Below are positions 50,376-59,790 of a stretch of DNA of 64,000 nt, in pieces. Positions within the stretch are counted from its first letter, which is position 1. Each line of letters opens with the position of its first letter. The translations under genes and the position numbers were made by a program. The notes below the pieces were generated by a model. It searched no databases. It was given only the letters and a program-made list of their open reading frames with translations, and had not been told where the DNA came from. Source of the stretch: Solimonas variicoloris DSM 15731 (GTDB lineage: Bacteria; Pseudomonadota; Gammaproteobacteria; Nevskiales; Nevskiaceae); contig NZ_KB907941.1 of the NCBI RefSeq assembly GCF_000382285.1, positions 1 to 64,000 on the forward strand, read 5' to 3'.

Positions 50376-53129
50376 ATGAACGCAGCGGTTCCTGAGGCGA
50401 ATCTGCAGCCGGCGCGCTGGCGTTTCGGCGACGCCGAGCTGGACGAGTTCCGGCTCGAGGTCGTCCGCGGCGGCAACATCGTCGCCGTCGAGCCGAAGTC
50501 GCTGGAGCTGCTGCGCCTGTTCGTCCGCCATCCCGGCGAAGTCCTGACCAAGGACGAACTGATGGAGGCCGTCTGGCCGGGCCGCGTGCTCAGCGAATCG
50601 GTGCTCGCCCGCGCGATCTCGCTGCTGCGGCGCGCGATCGGCGACGGCGGCCAGAGCGTCATTCGCACGGTGCACGGCTACGGCTACCGCTTCGATGTCG
50701 CCGTCGAGCGCCTGACGCCGGTCCGGACCCAGTCGCCCGCCGTGCTGGCCCTGCAGCCGGGCGGGCAACCGCCGCTGCGCCCGAACTGGAAGCTCGTCGA
50801 ACGCCTCGGCGAGGGCCGCAACGAAACCTGGCTGGTCGAGCACGACAAGACTCATGAGCGCCGCGTCATCAAGTTCGCCGGCGACGGCGCCGGCCTGTCG
50901 ACGCTCAAGCGCGAGATCACCCTGCAGCGCCTGCTGACCGAGAGCCTCGGCGCGCGCGCCGCGCTCGTGCCGCTGCTCGACTGGAACCTGCAGCAGGCGC
51001 CCTACTTCATCGAAACCGAATGGTGTCCGGCCGGCAGCCTCGAAGCCTGGCTCGGCGCGCACCCCGGCATCGGCCTGGAGATCCGCCTCGAACTCGTCGC
51101 CCAGGCCGCCGAGGCGCTGGCCGCCGCGCACGCCGTCGGCGTGCTGCACAAGGACGTCAAGCCCGCCAACCTGCTGATCGTCGAGACCGCTGGCCGGCCG
51201 GCGATCCGGCTCGCCGACTTCGGCTCGGGCGCGCTCATCGACGACACCCGCCTGCAGGCGCTGGCGATCACCCGCCTCGGCCTGACCCGCGACCTTCGCG
51301 GCGGCGATCCCTCCGGCTCGCTGATGTACCTGGCGCCCGAGATCATCGCCGGCCAGCCGGCGACGCTGCGCAGCGACGTCTACGCGCTCGGCGTGCTGCT
51401 CTACCAGCTGATCGTCGGCGACCTGCGCCGCCCGCTGGCGCCCGGCTGGGAGCGCGACATCGCCGATCCGCTGCTGCGCGAGGATATCGCCGCCGCCGCC
51501 GAGCTCGACCCGGCCCGCCGCCTCGCCGACGCCAGCCAGCTCGCCGAGCGCCTGCGCGCGATCGACGGCCGCCGCCTGCAGCGCGAACGCGACCACGCCG
51601 AGGCGCAGCGCGCCGCGCGCACGCGCCGGCAGATCGAGCGCTGGCGCGCCCGGCGCGGCTGGGTGTTCGCCGCCTGCGGCGCGCTGGCGCTCGGCATGGC
51701 GCTGAGCACCGGCCTCTATGTCGCCGCGCGCCAGGCCCGCGATCAGGCCCGTCAGGCCGAGGCGTCCGCGTCCGCCGTCAACCAGTTCCTGCTCGACGAC
51801 CTGCTCGCCGCCACCGATCCGCAGCTGTCGGGCCGGCCCGACATCACGGTCCGGGAGCTTCTGTCGGTCGCCGCCGAACGCGTCGGCGCGCGTTTCGCCG
51901 CGCAGCCGCTCGCCGAGGCGCGCGTGCGGCGCGCCCTCGGCAGCGCGCTGGACGGCCTCGGCGAGCCGGTCGCCGCCGGCGAGCAATTTCAGGCGGCCCA
52001 GGCCCTGGTCGAAGCCCACGCCGCCGAGCAGCCGCGCCTGGCCGCGCAGATCTATCTCGGCCTCGCCAGCCGGCTGCGCGCCGACGAGCAGCTGGCGCCG
52101 GCGCAGGCCGCGCTGCACGAGGCGCTGGCACTGGCGCGCTCCAGTCGTTCGCCCGAGCTCGAACTCGAGGCCCGCCTGGAGCTGGCCAAGTTCGGCCCGC
52201 CGGCCTCGACGCTCGAAACCGCCCTGAGCGAACTCGAGGCGCTGCGCGACGAAGCCCGCTCCCGGCTCGCCGCCGATCACCCGCTGCAGCTCAAGATCCT
52301 GCGTTCGCGGGCCACCACGCTCTGCGACCTCGGGCGCATCGAGGATTGCGAACGCAGCAGCGCGGAGGCGCTCGAGCTCAGCCTGCGCTTCTATCCCGCG
52401 ACGCATCCCGAAGCCCTCATCTCGCGCTATGTCGCCGGCTCCGCCCTGCTCCTTTCCGGGCGCTACGCCGAAGCGCGCGTCAAGCTCGAATCCCTGCGAA
52501 CGGACGCGCGCCTGGCGCTCGGGCCGCAGCACCAGATCAGTCTGCTGGTCGCACAGGCGCTCGGCATCGTCATGGACTACCAGAACGACGATGGCGCGGC
52601 GCTGGCGCTGATCGAGCAGACCCTCGCCGAACAGATCCGCGTGCTCGGCCCGCGGCACACGGACGTGCAGAGCACGCGCAATGCGCTGGCGAGCCTGTAC
52701 AGCGATCTGGGCCGCGTCGAGGCCGCTGCCGCCCTGTATCGCGACGTCTACGACGTGCAGATCGCCAAGTTCGGCGCCGGCGACAGCTATTCGATGATCG
52801 CGGCGCAGAACTATGGCCGCATGCTGCAGGATCTGAACCGCTGGGACGACGCCCTGGCGGTGCAGCGCAGATTGTATGCGGACGCCCACGGCGCGCTGCC
52901 GCCGGACCACTGGCTGAACGCCGTCGCCGAATACTCGCTCGCGCGCACGCTCGGCAAGCTCGGCCAGCACGACGAAGCGGAGCGCCTGTTCGCGACCGCG
53001 ATCGCGCGCCTGCGGCGCCTGCCGGACGTCGACCCCCGCTATCTGCAGCGTGCGCTGCAGCTGCAGGCCGAATGGCATGCCGGCCGATCCCTTCCTTCGC
53101 CCTCTCCAAAAATGACCGCACGGGCATGA
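50376..53129 (+). CDS. Membrane protein: OmpR-type DNA-binding + Ser/Thr kinase + TM + TPR
   Basis: The 917-residue protein has four parts. Residues 12-110 are an OmpR/CadC winged helix (PKSLELLRLFVRHPGEVLTK, EAVWPGR, VIRTVHGYGYRF). Residues 140-395 are a protein kinase: G-loop GEGRNETWLV, Lys166 in VIKF, Glu180, HKDVKPANLL (catalytic Asp260), DFGSG (Asp281) and MYLAPE. Residues 428-450 are one membrane helix after a basic stretch. Residues 500-900 are helical repeats like TPRs. The kinase residues are intact. By topology the DNA-binding and kinase parts are cytoplasmic and the repeats periplasmic. It could couple a signal to phosphorylation and transcription. It overlaps its paralogue by ATGA. 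Confidence 0.88.
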   Translation: MNAAVPEANLQPARWRFGDAELDEFRLEVVRGGNIVAVEPKSLELLRLFVRHPGEVLTKDELMEAVWPGRVLSESVLARAISLLRRAIGDGGQSVIRTVHGYGYRFDVAVERLTPVRTQSPAVLALQPGGQPPLRPNWKLVERLGEGRNETWLVEHDKTHERRVIKFAGDGAGLSTLKREITLQRLLTESLGARAALVPLLDWNLQQAPYFIETEWCPAGSLEAWLGAHPGIGLEIRLELVAQAAEALAAAHAVGVLHKDVKPANLLIVETAGRPAIRLADFGSGALIDDTRLQALAITRLGLTRDLRGGDPSGSLMYLAPEIIAGQPATLRSDVYALGVLLYQLIVGDLRRPLAPGWERDIADPLLREDIAAAAELDPARRLADASQLAERLRAIDGRRLQRERDHAEAQRAARTRRQIERWRARRGWVFAACGALALGMALSTGLYVAARQARDQARQAEASASAVNQFLLDDLLAATDPQLSGRPDITVRELLSVAAERVGARFAAQPLAEARVRRALGSALDGLGEPVAAGEQFQAAQALVEAHAAEQPRLAAQIYLGLASRLRADEQLAPAQAALHEALALARSSRSPELELEARLELAKFGPPASTLETALSELEALRDEARSRLAADHPLQLKILRSRATTLCDLGRIEDCERSSAEALELSLRFYPATHPEALISRYVAGSALLLSGRYAEARVKLESLRTDARLALGPQHQISLLVAQALGIVMDYQNDDGAALALIEQTLAEQIRVLGPRHTDVQSTRNALASLYSDLGRVEAAAALYRDVYDVQIAKFGAGDSYSMIAAQNYGRMLQDLNRWDDALAVQRRLYADAHGALPPDHWLNAVAEYSLARTLGKLGQHDEAERLFATAIARLRRLPDVDPRYLQRALQLQAEWHAGRSLPSPSPKMTARA

Positions 53130-55852
53130 GCACACCGAGCCCCGAACCGCATTTGCGTCCCGCGCGCTGGCGCTTCGGCGACACCGAACTCGACGAGTTC
53201 CGCCTCGAAATCCTGCATCGTGGCGAGCCGATCAACATCGAGTCGAAGTCGCTGGAACTGCTGCGTCTGTTCGTTCGCCATCCCGGCGAAGTCCTCACCA
53301 AGGACGAGCTGATGGAAGCGGTCTGGCCCGGCCGCGTGCTCAGCGAATCGGTGCTGTCGCGGGCGGTGTCGCTGCTGCGGCGCGCGATCGGCGATGCCGG
53401 GCAGAACCTGATCCGCACCGTGCATGGCTACGGCTACCGCTTCGACGCCTCGGTCGAGCGCCTGACCCCGGTGCAGACCCAGTCGCCGGCGGCCCTGCAC
53501 CTGCAGGCCGGCGAACATCCGCCGCTGCGCCCGAACTGGCGCTTGCTGGAACGCCTGGGCCAGGGCCGCAACGAAACCTGGCTGGTCGAGCACGAGAAGA
53601 CGCGCGAACGGCGGATCTTCAAGTTCGCCGGCGACGGCAGCGCCCTGTCCACGCTCAAGCGCGAAATCACCCTGCAGCGCCTGCTCTCCGAAAGTCTCGG
53701 CGAACAGGCCGCGCTGGCGGCGGTCCTCGACTGGAACCTGCAGCAGGCGCCGTACTTCATCGAGACCGCGTGGTATCCGAACGGCAGCCTGGAATCCTGG
53801 CTCGGCCAGCATCCGCAGACGCCGCTCGCGCAGCGCATCGAATTCGTCGCGCAGGCCGCGGCCGCGCTCGCCGCCGCGCATCGCGTCGGCATCCTGCACA
53901 AGGACGTCAAGCCGGCGAACCTGCTGGTCGCGGACGATCACGAGGGCCTGCGCATCCTGCTCGCCGACTTCGGCAGCGGACGCCTGATCGACGACACGCG
54001 CCTCGAAGCGCTGTCGATCACGCGCCTCGGCCTGACGCGCGACATCTCCGAGGACGATTCGTCCGGCTCGCTGCTTTACATCGCGCCCGAGCTGCTCGCC
54101 GGCCAGCCGGCGACGCTGAAGTCCGACATCTACGCGCTCGGCGTCCTGCTGTACCAGCTGGTCGTCGGCGATCTGCGCCGCCCGCTGGCGCCGGGCTGGG
54201 AACGCGACGTCAGCGACGAGCTGCTGCGCGAGGACATCGCCGCCGCCGCCGATCTCGATCCGGCGCGCCGCCTCGCCGACGCCTCCGAGCTGGAACGGCG
54301 TCTGCGCTCGCTCGAGCAGCGCCGGCAGCGGCGTACGCTCGAACGCGAATCCGCCGAGCGCGCCGAGGCGACGCGGCGGCAGATGGAACGCTGGCGCGCG
54401 CGGCGCGGCTGGATGATCGCCGCCTACGCCCTGCTGGTCGTCGGCCTGACGGCGAGCAGCACGCTCTACTACCTGGCGCGCAAGGCTCGTGACGCGGCGC
54501 GCGACGCCCAGGCGGAGACCGCGGCGATCAACGATTTCCTGCAGCACGATCTGCTCGACTCGGCGGACCCGCGCGCTACCGGGCGCAGCGACATGACCGT
54601 GCGCGAAGTCGTCGAAACGGCGGCGCGGCGCATCGGCGAACGTTTTGCCGACCGCCCGCAACTGCAGGCGCGCTTGCGCAGCACGCTCGGCTCGGTGTTC
54701 TCGGGCCTGGCGCAGGACGAGGCCGCGATCGAGCAGCTGCAGGCGGCGATCGCCCTGCTGCAGCCCGAGGACCGTTACCCTGAAACGCTGATCGACGCCC
54801 GGCTGCTGCTCGCCGACGTATACGCCAATCTCGATCGTTACGAGGAGAGCATTGCCGAGTACGAGGCGGCGCGGCGCCTGGCCGATCGCCACGGCCAGAA
54901 AGAACGCGCGCTCGAAACGCAGATCTTCGTCGCCGAGCTGCAGCGCGGCCTCGGCCAAGCCGAGCTCGGCCTGCGCCAGATCGAGGCACTGCGCCCGCAG
55001 GTGGCTCGGCTGGATCAGAAGTCCGAACTCGGCGTCCACTACGCGCGGATCCGCGCCAACCTCCTCGAGGAACTCGGCCGTCCGGAAGCCGACGAGGCTT
55101 ATCAGACGGCGCTGCAGCGTTACGTGAGTGTGCTGGGCGCCGACGCCCCGGCAACGCTGACGCTGCGCGTTTCGGTCGGTGGTCGACTGGCCGGGCAGGG
55201 CCGCGACCAGGAGGCCCTAGCGATCCTCGATCCTCTGTATGCCGACATGCAGCGCATCTATGGTCCGACGCATCCGCAGACCCTGGTCACGGCCAATCAG
55301 CTCTCGCTCGCCCTTCAGCATCTGGGCCAGGTCGACCGGGCGATCGCGCTGCAGGAGTTCGCGTCGCGCGAGATCGTCGCCCGTTTCGGCGAGCTCGACG
55401 CCAGCGGCCTGCAGGTCCGCGCCAATCTGGCGACGCTCTACGCCCAAAAGGGCGAGCATCAGAAGGCCCTGGATCTCTACGGCAAGGTCTACGCGGGACA
55501 GGTGCAGGCCCTGGGCGAGGACCGCCGTGAAACGCTGATGACCGCGCACAACATCGCCCGCAGCCTGCAGGATCTCGGACGCTGGCAGGAAGCGCTGGCC
55601 TTGCAGCGCAAGACCTCGGCACTCGCGCACCGCGCGCTGACCGATGCGCACTACGTGACCTGGACCATCGACATCTCGCTGGCGCGCACGCTCGGCGCGC
55701 TCGGCCAGTACGCCGAGGCGCAGGCCCTGATGGACCGTGCGACGCAGAATCTCGAAAAACTGCTGGGCCGCGAGCACCGCCTCACGCAGCGCGGCTACAG
55801 CTACCAGAAGGAGCTGCGCGAGCGGTTGCAAAGCCGCACGGCGCCGCAATGA
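53126..55852 (+). CDS. Paralogue: OmpR-type DNA-binding + Ser/Thr kinase + TM + TPR
   Basis: The 908-residue protein is a close paralogue of the gene before it, with the same plan and motif positions: winged helix 12-108 (DELMEAVWPGRVLSESVLSR), G-loop GQGRNETWLV, Lys166 in IFKF, HKDVKPANLL with Asp260, DFGSG with Asp281, LYIAPE, a membrane helix near 428-452 (GWMIAAYALLVVGLTASS) and TPR-like repeats to the end (ALDLYGKVYAGQVQALGEDR). The first 460 residues are highly alike in both; the repeat region differs more, which suggests different ligands or partners with a shared output. The ATG lies in the upstream stop (ATGA), so the two are translationally coupled and might form heterodimers. Confidence 0.88.
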   Translation: MSTPSPEPHLRPARWRFGDTELDEFRLEILHRGEPINIESKSLELLRLFVRHPGEVLTKDELMEAVWPGRVLSESVLSRAVSLLRRAIGDAGQNLIRTVHGYGYRFDASVERLTPVQTQSPAALHLQAGEHPPLRPNWRLLERLGQGRNETWLVEHEKTRERRIFKFAGDGSALSTLKREITLQRLLSESLGEQAALAAVLDWNLQQAPYFIETAWYPNGSLESWLGQHPQTPLAQRIEFVAQAAAALAAAHRVGILHKDVKPANLLVADDHEGLRILLADFGSGRLIDDTRLEALSITRLGLTRDISEDDSSGSLLYIAPELLAGQPATLKSDIYALGVLLYQLVVGDLRRPLAPGWERDVSDELLREDIAAAADLDPARRLADASELERRLRSLEQRRQRRTLERESAERAEATRRQMERWRARRGWMIAAYALLVVGLTASSTLYYLARKARDAARDAQAETAAINDFLQHDLLDSADPRATGRSDMTVREVVETAARRIGERFADRPQLQARLRSTLGSVFSGLAQDEAAIEQLQAAIALLQPEDRYPETLIDARLLLADVYANLDRYEESIAEYEAARRLADRHGQKERALETQIFVAELQRGLGQAELGLRQIEALRPQVARLDQKSELGVHYARIRANLLEELGRPEADEAYQTALQRYVSVLGADAPATLTLRVSVGGRLAGQGRDQEALAILDPLYADMQRIYGPTHPQTLVTANQLSLALQHLGQVDRAIALQEFASREIVARFGELDASGLQVRANLATLYAQKGEHQKALDLYGKVYAGQVQALGEDRRETLMTAHNIARSLQDLGRWQEALALQRKTSALAHRALTDAHYVTWTIDISLARTLGALGQYAEAQALMDRATQNLEKLLGREHRLTQRGYSYQKELRERLQSRTAPQ

Positions 55853-55889
55853 GCACGGCCGGCCGGCGGGGCGCGGCCGCGAAGCGCCG

Positions 55890-56492
55890 CTACGCGCGAC
55901 GCTGCCAGACGAGGCTGCGATTGTTGGCCGGCATCGCCAGGTCGGCGAGTCGTTCGCAGCCGATGCCGCGCGCCAGCGCGTCGACCGCCTCGAGGTCGCG
56001 AAGGCCCATCTGCGCGCCGCGGGCCCTGAGCCATTCGTCGAACGCGGCATTGCTGTCGCTGGTGTAGCGCCCGCCCTCGTTGAACGGGCCGTAGACGACC
56101 AGACGACCGCCCGGGGCGAGCACGCCGGCGCCGAGACCGGCGAACAGCTGCTCGACTTCGGGCCAGGCCATGATGTGTAGCGTATTGGCGGTGAACACCG
56201 CGTCGTACGCCTGCGCCGGCCACGGGTCGCGCCCGATCTGCAGCGCGATCGGCGCCAGCACGTTCGGCAAGGCGGCTTCGTCGAGCCAGGCACGAATGCC
56301 CGCGTGCGCCTCGGCGCGCTCGGACGTCTGCCATTGCAGCTGCGGCAAGGCGGCGCCGAAGTGGACGGCGTGCTGCCCGGTGCCGCTGCCGATCTCGAGC
56401 ACGCGACGGCGATCGGCGAAGTATTCACGCAGCACCGCGAGGATCGGGTCGCGGTTGCGCTCGCACGACGGCGCATGGGGTTTGTCGTTCAT
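55890..56492 (-). CDS. DUF938 class I SAM-dependent methyltransferase
   Basis: The 200-residue protein has the DUF938 pattern: SCERNRDPILAVLREYFADRR at the start, VLEIGSGTGQHAVHFG (motif I), LPQLQWQTSERAE, ANTLHIMAWPEVEQLFAGL and YGPFNEGGRYTSDSNAAFDEWL. Substrate unknown. It converges with the second kinase gene. Confidence 0.9.
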   Translation of the reverse strand: MNDKPHAPSCERNRDPILAVLREYFADRRRVLEIGSGTGQHAVHFGAALPQLQWQTSERAEAHAGIRAWLDEAALPNVLAPIALQIGRDPWPAQAYDAVFTANTLHIMAWPEVEQLFAGLGAGVLAPGGRLVVYGPFNEGGRYTSDSNAAFDEWLRARGAQMGLRDLEAVDALARGIGCERLADLAMPANNRSLVWQRRA

Positions 56493-56531
56493 GCGCCGAG
56501 CTTTGCCGGAGCGGGCGCGCCTGGCAAGCCT

Positions 56532-57290
56532 TTACGCCGCGTGCGGCAGCCAGGCGGCAATGCGCTCGGCGACCCAGTCGGCGTCGTCGAGCGGCAGGTC
56601 GTGACCGGCACTCGGGTGTGCGGCGATCGGGCTGTTCCAGGCTTGTGCGAGTCGCTGCGAACAGCGCGGATCGACGAGCCGGTCGCCGAGGCCGACGAGC
56701 ACGAACAGCCGCGTCGCCGGGGCGCGACGCGGCGCGCGAAAGCGGATCGCGGCATGCAGCTGGCGCAGCGCGTTGGCGCGCGTGACCGGGCAGGCGAGAC
56801 GCCAGGCGACCCAGTCGTCGAGTACGCCGCGATGCTCGGCGCTGCGCGTCGTCGTCAGCCGCAGCACGGTCTCCTCGCCGCGACGGGGGTCCGCGCGCAG
56901 CAGCATGCCGAGAATGCGCGGATAGGCCGGCGGCCGCAGGCGCTGCCAGAACGGACTGAACGGCCGCAGGCTGGTATTGACGAGCACCGCGGCATCGAGC
57001 TCCTGCGGATGCGCCTGCGCCCACGCGGCGGCTACCATCGCGCCGAGCGACATCGCCAGCACGCGATACGGCGGCCGCAGGCCGCGGCGGCGCAACTCGT
57101 CCCGGCAGTAGGCGACCATGCCCTCGACGCGGTCCGGGCTGGCCTGCGCGTGCAGCACGCCGTTGCCCGGCAGATCGAGCGCGACGACCGGCGGGTGACC
57201 GAGGCGGGCCGCCAGCGTCCGCGGGAAATCGCCCCAGTGCCGGCTGTCGCGAATCAGGCCGCGCAGCAATATCCAGGGGGTGTCGTTCAT
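56532..57290 (-). CDS. Alpha/beta-hydrolase
   Basis: The 252-residue protein has LLRGLIRDSRHWGDF (oxyanion strand), VVALDLPGNG, VLAMSLGAMVAAAWAQ (nucleophile Ser), LVGLGDRLVDP (Asp) and HPSAGHDLPLDD (His). It resembles BioH-like and other small hydrolases but cannot be assigned. The start overlaps the stop of the M14 peptidase gene (ATGA), so the two are probably functionally linked. Confidence 0.85.
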   Translation of the reverse strand: MNDTPWILLRGLIRDSRHWGDFPRTLAARLGHPPVVALDLPGNGVLHAQASPDRVEGMVAYCRDELRRRGLRPPYRVLAMSLGAMVAAAWAQAHPQELDAAVLVNTSLRPFSPFWQRLRPPAYPRILGMLLRADPRRGEETVLRLTTTRSAEHRGVLDDWVAWRLACPVTRANALRQLHAAIRFRAPRRAPATRLFVLVGLGDRLVDPRCSQRLAQAWNSPIAAHPSAGHDLPLDDADWVAERIAAWLPHAA

Positions 57291-58324
57291 GCGCGCAGCT
57301 TCGCATACCAGCGCGCCAGGGCCTGCGCCTGATGCGCAGCGCGCTCGCCGTCGCGCGGCAGCCAGCGCCGGTAGCCGATCGCCGCGCGCATGAAGAAATC
57401 GAGCAGCGCGATGTGGCGGCGCATCACCCGCTGCTGGCGATGCGCGATCAGCGGATTGAAGATGCCGTAGCGCGTGAACAGCTGGCGCGGGTTCTTCTTG
57501 ACCCACAGCCACGAGCCCATTTCCAGCGTCAGCGGCAGGAAGGTCTGCGCCGGCTCGCGCAGCGCGCGCAGATAGAGGTGATCCCACAGATCGCCGTGCG
57601 TCAGGTACTGCAGGCTCTGCGGCTCGAACACGTAGCGATGGTGGGCGTGGCTGCTCGCGAAGATCGCGTTCAGCGCGTGCATCTCGGCCAGATGCGGAAT
57701 CGGCTGACGGGTGTGCGCATACGGAAACCAGAGGCGATCGTCGACGCCGAAGCCGGAATGGCAGTCGATGGCGATCGCGAACGGCCGACCGAGCAGCTCC
57801 TGCTCGACCAGCGCGCACAGCGCCGCGCTTTCGGCTTCCATCGCCGCGCCGCTCGCGCCGCGATACCACGGCAGGCCGGCACTGAGGCGCTGTCCGCCGA
57901 CCATGAACGGCACTGCCTCAGCCGCATCGACCGGCGCGTTGCGCATCAGGTCAACGCCACGCGGATTGGCGCGCGTGCCCAGCCACAGCCCGCCCGGATT
58001 GACGAGCGGCATGAAGACCAGGCGCACGTGTTCGAGCTGCTGATGCAGCGCAGCGTCCCAGGCCAGGCGCGAAACGAGACTGCGCAGATAGGCGATGACG
58101 ACCTCGGCGCCGATGCGTTCGAGACCATGCACGCCACCGAAGAAGCCGACTGCCGGCAAGGCCGGGTCGGGATTGCCGAGCGTCAGCGCGTGCACCGGCA
58201 GGCGGCGCTCGCGGACCTCGATCTCGCAGAGCACGCGCGCCTGCAGCGTCGGCGGCGCCGCGTCGATCAGGCGCTGCAGTTCGGCCAGCTCGGCGGGAAG
58301 GGCGGACGTGAGGAGGGGCGGCAT
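57287..58324 (-). CDS. M14 family zinc carboxypeptidase-like protein
   Basis: The 345-residue protein has the M14 zinc ligands: GGVHGLERIGAEV (H-x-x-E), DCHSGFGVDDRLWFPYA (third His) and a likely catalytic Glu in LPLTLEMGSWLW. RANPRGVDLMRNAP is typical of the group. There is no signal peptide, so it is likely cytoplasmic and may trim a peptide or amide. An ATG at 58357 would add 11 residues, but neither start has a good ribosome site. It is co-transcribed with the hydrolase. Confidence 0.83.
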   Translation of the reverse strand: MPPLLTSALPAELAELQRLIDAAPPTLQARVLCEIEVRERRLPVHALTLGNPDPALPAVGFFGGVHGLERIGAEVVIAYLRSLVSRLAWDAALHQQLEHVRLVFMPLVNPGGLWLGTRANPRGVDLMRNAPVDAAEAVPFMVGGQRLSAGLPWYRGASGAAMEAESAALCALVEQELLGRPFAIAIDCHSGFGVDDRLWFPYAHTRQPIPHLAEMHALNAIFASSHAHHRYVFEPQSLQYLTHGDLWDHLYLRALREPAQTFLPLTLEMGSWLWVKKNPRQLFTRYGIFNPLIAHRQQRVMRRHIALLDFFMRAAIGYRRWLPRDGERAAHQAQALARWYAKLRA

Positions 58325-58483
58325 CGGCCGACGGATCTTGGCGCGCCGATATGTCATCCCTTTGACACGCGGCGGTCACGGGCGCCGCTGTCACGGGTAC
58401 GCCATCGTCCCGTCACACGGCCTTGATACGGTCGCCGCCAGATATCCCGATCCCGGCCCGATCCGCGCCGGCAGGAGCCCGCC

Positions 58484-58612
58484 ATGGCCCGTCTCGTCCG
58501 CAGAATGATGACCTCGACGCCCGTCACCCTCGGCGGCGCCGCCGTGCTCGGCGCGCTCGAATTCGTCGCCCTGCAGCGCTCGCGCGCGCTGGCCAAGCTG
58601 CAGCTGCGCTAG
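58484..58612 (+). CDS. 42-residue membrane microprotein
   Basis: This short frame encodes MARLVRRMMTSTPVTLGGAA..., 42 residues, with a basic N-terminus, one hydrophobic stretch (VTLGGAAVLGALEFVAL) and a basic C-terminus. GGCAGGAG lies at a good distance from the ATG. The frame fills a gap between two leftward genes. No family is recognised. Codon use fits the genome. It is probably a small inner-membrane protein. Confidence 0.5.
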   Translation: MARLVRRMMTSTPVTLGGAAVLGALEFVALQRSRALAKLQLR

Positions 58613-58642
58613 TAGGCCGGTCGCCGCGACCGGCGACCGCGC

Positions 58643-59590
58643 CTAGGCGCGCGCCGCCGGCACCGCCTCGGCCACGTCGACGATCGCGCGGCGGTTGACG
58701 ACGCCGGCCGACACATGCCCCGTCGGCCCGGCGACGACGGCGGATTCGCAGTGCGAAACCTGATCGTCGAAAAAGAAATCCGGCTCGAACTCGCGCAGGA
58801 ACGGCCCTTTCTGCAGTCCGCCGAGGAACATCGCCTCGTCGACCTCGATGCCCCAGTCCATCAGCGTGCGGATCGCACGCTCGTGCGCCGGCGCGCTGCG
58901 CGCGGTGACGAGCGCGGTGCGCAGCCGGATCGAGACCTTCTCTCCGGCCGCGCGCTGCAGCCGGTGCAGCGCTTCGAGCAGCGGCTTGAACGGACCCGGC
59001 GGCAGCGGCCGCGCCACATGCGCCGTTTCGTGCGCCTGGAAAGCATCGAGGCCGGCCGACTGATAGACCTGTTCGGCCTCGTCGGAGAACAGCACCGCGT
59101 CGCCGTCGAAGGCGATCCGCAATTCCTGCGGATGGCGCGCGGCGTCGACCAGCGAGGTCGAGAACACGCGCGCGGCCGGGAACTTCGAATCGAGCGCGCC
59201 GTGCACGTCGTCGGGATTGGCCGACAGGAACAGATGCGCGCCGAGCGGCTTCAGATAGCGATACGGCGCCTCGCCCTTGGTGAAGACGCCGCGCTGCAGG
59301 TTGAGCCCTTCCGCCTTCGCCGAGTTGAACACGCGCAGGCCGGAGACCGGATCGTTGCGCGACAGGATCACGACCTCGACGCGGTGCTCGCCGTCCTCGT
59401 TGAACGCGAGCAGCTTCTTGACCAGCGGAAACGCGACGCCGGGCCTCGCCGGCTGGTCGATGCGCTCCAGCTGCAGGCGCTCGTAGGCGCCGTCGCCCTG
59501 CTCGTCGAAGACGCGGTTCTCGGCCTCGAAATCGAACAGTGCGCGCGAGGACAAGGCGACGACCAGCTTGTTGTCGAGGGTGACGCCCAT
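58643..59590 (-). CDS. 5'-nucleotidase (PF06189, cytosolic NT5C1-like)
   Basis: The 315-residue protein matches the bacterial homologues of cytosolic 5'-nucleotidase I: LVVALSSRALFDFEAENRVFD (the HAD-like motif 1 region), VEVVILSRNDPVSGLRVFNS, PYRYLKPLGAHLFLSAN, IAFDGDAVLFSDEAE (motif with acidic residues) and EVDEAMFLGGLQKGPFL. It removes phosphate from nucleoside monophosphates. The start at 59590 lies at the family's N-terminus; an in-frame ATG 30 bases upstream is possible. Confidence 0.9.
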   Translation of the reverse strand: MGVTLDNKLVVALSSRALFDFEAENRVFDEQGDGAYERLQLERIDQPARPGVAFPLVKKLLAFNEDGEHRVEVVILSRNDPVSGLRVFNSAKAEGLNLQRGVFTKGEAPYRYLKPLGAHLFLSANPDDVHGALDSKFPAARVFSTSLVDAARHPQELRIAFDGDAVLFSDEAEQVYQSAGLDAFQAHETAHVARPLPPGPFKPLLEALHRLQRAAGEKVSIRLRTALVTARSAPAHERAIRTLMDWGIEVDEAMFLGGLQKGPFLREFEPDFFFDDQVSHCESAVVAGPTGHVSAGVVNRRAIVDVAEAVPAARA

Positions 59591-59633
59591 CGGCGGCTCC
59601 GGATTTTTCGATGCGCGCATTGTGCGACGAACC

Positions 59634-59652
59634 GGGCTCAGTTTCTGAGCCC
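59634..59652. promoter_or_regulatory. 8-3-8 inverted repeat upstream of the nucleotidase
   Basis: GGGCTCAG-TTT-CTGAGCCC lies 44 bases upstream of the nucleotidase start. It could be an operator or an RNA hairpin in the leader. There is no T tract to make it a terminator. Confidence 0.3.
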
Positions 59653-59790
59653 CGCACCGCGTTAGATAGCGACGAACCCGATCCCGAGAGTGCCATGCCC
59701 CAGCCGACCCGCATCGCCAGAACGCCCGTCGGCGGCCGCTGCGCCGCGGTGATGGTCCGCCGCTACGGCCAGCGCCGCCGGCCGGCAGCT

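Noticed and set aside
51020-53125. Long upstream extension of the second kinase gene
   Set aside because: The extra residues are an out-of-frame reading of the first kinase gene. The ATG at 53126 overlaps the first stop and starts at the winged helix.
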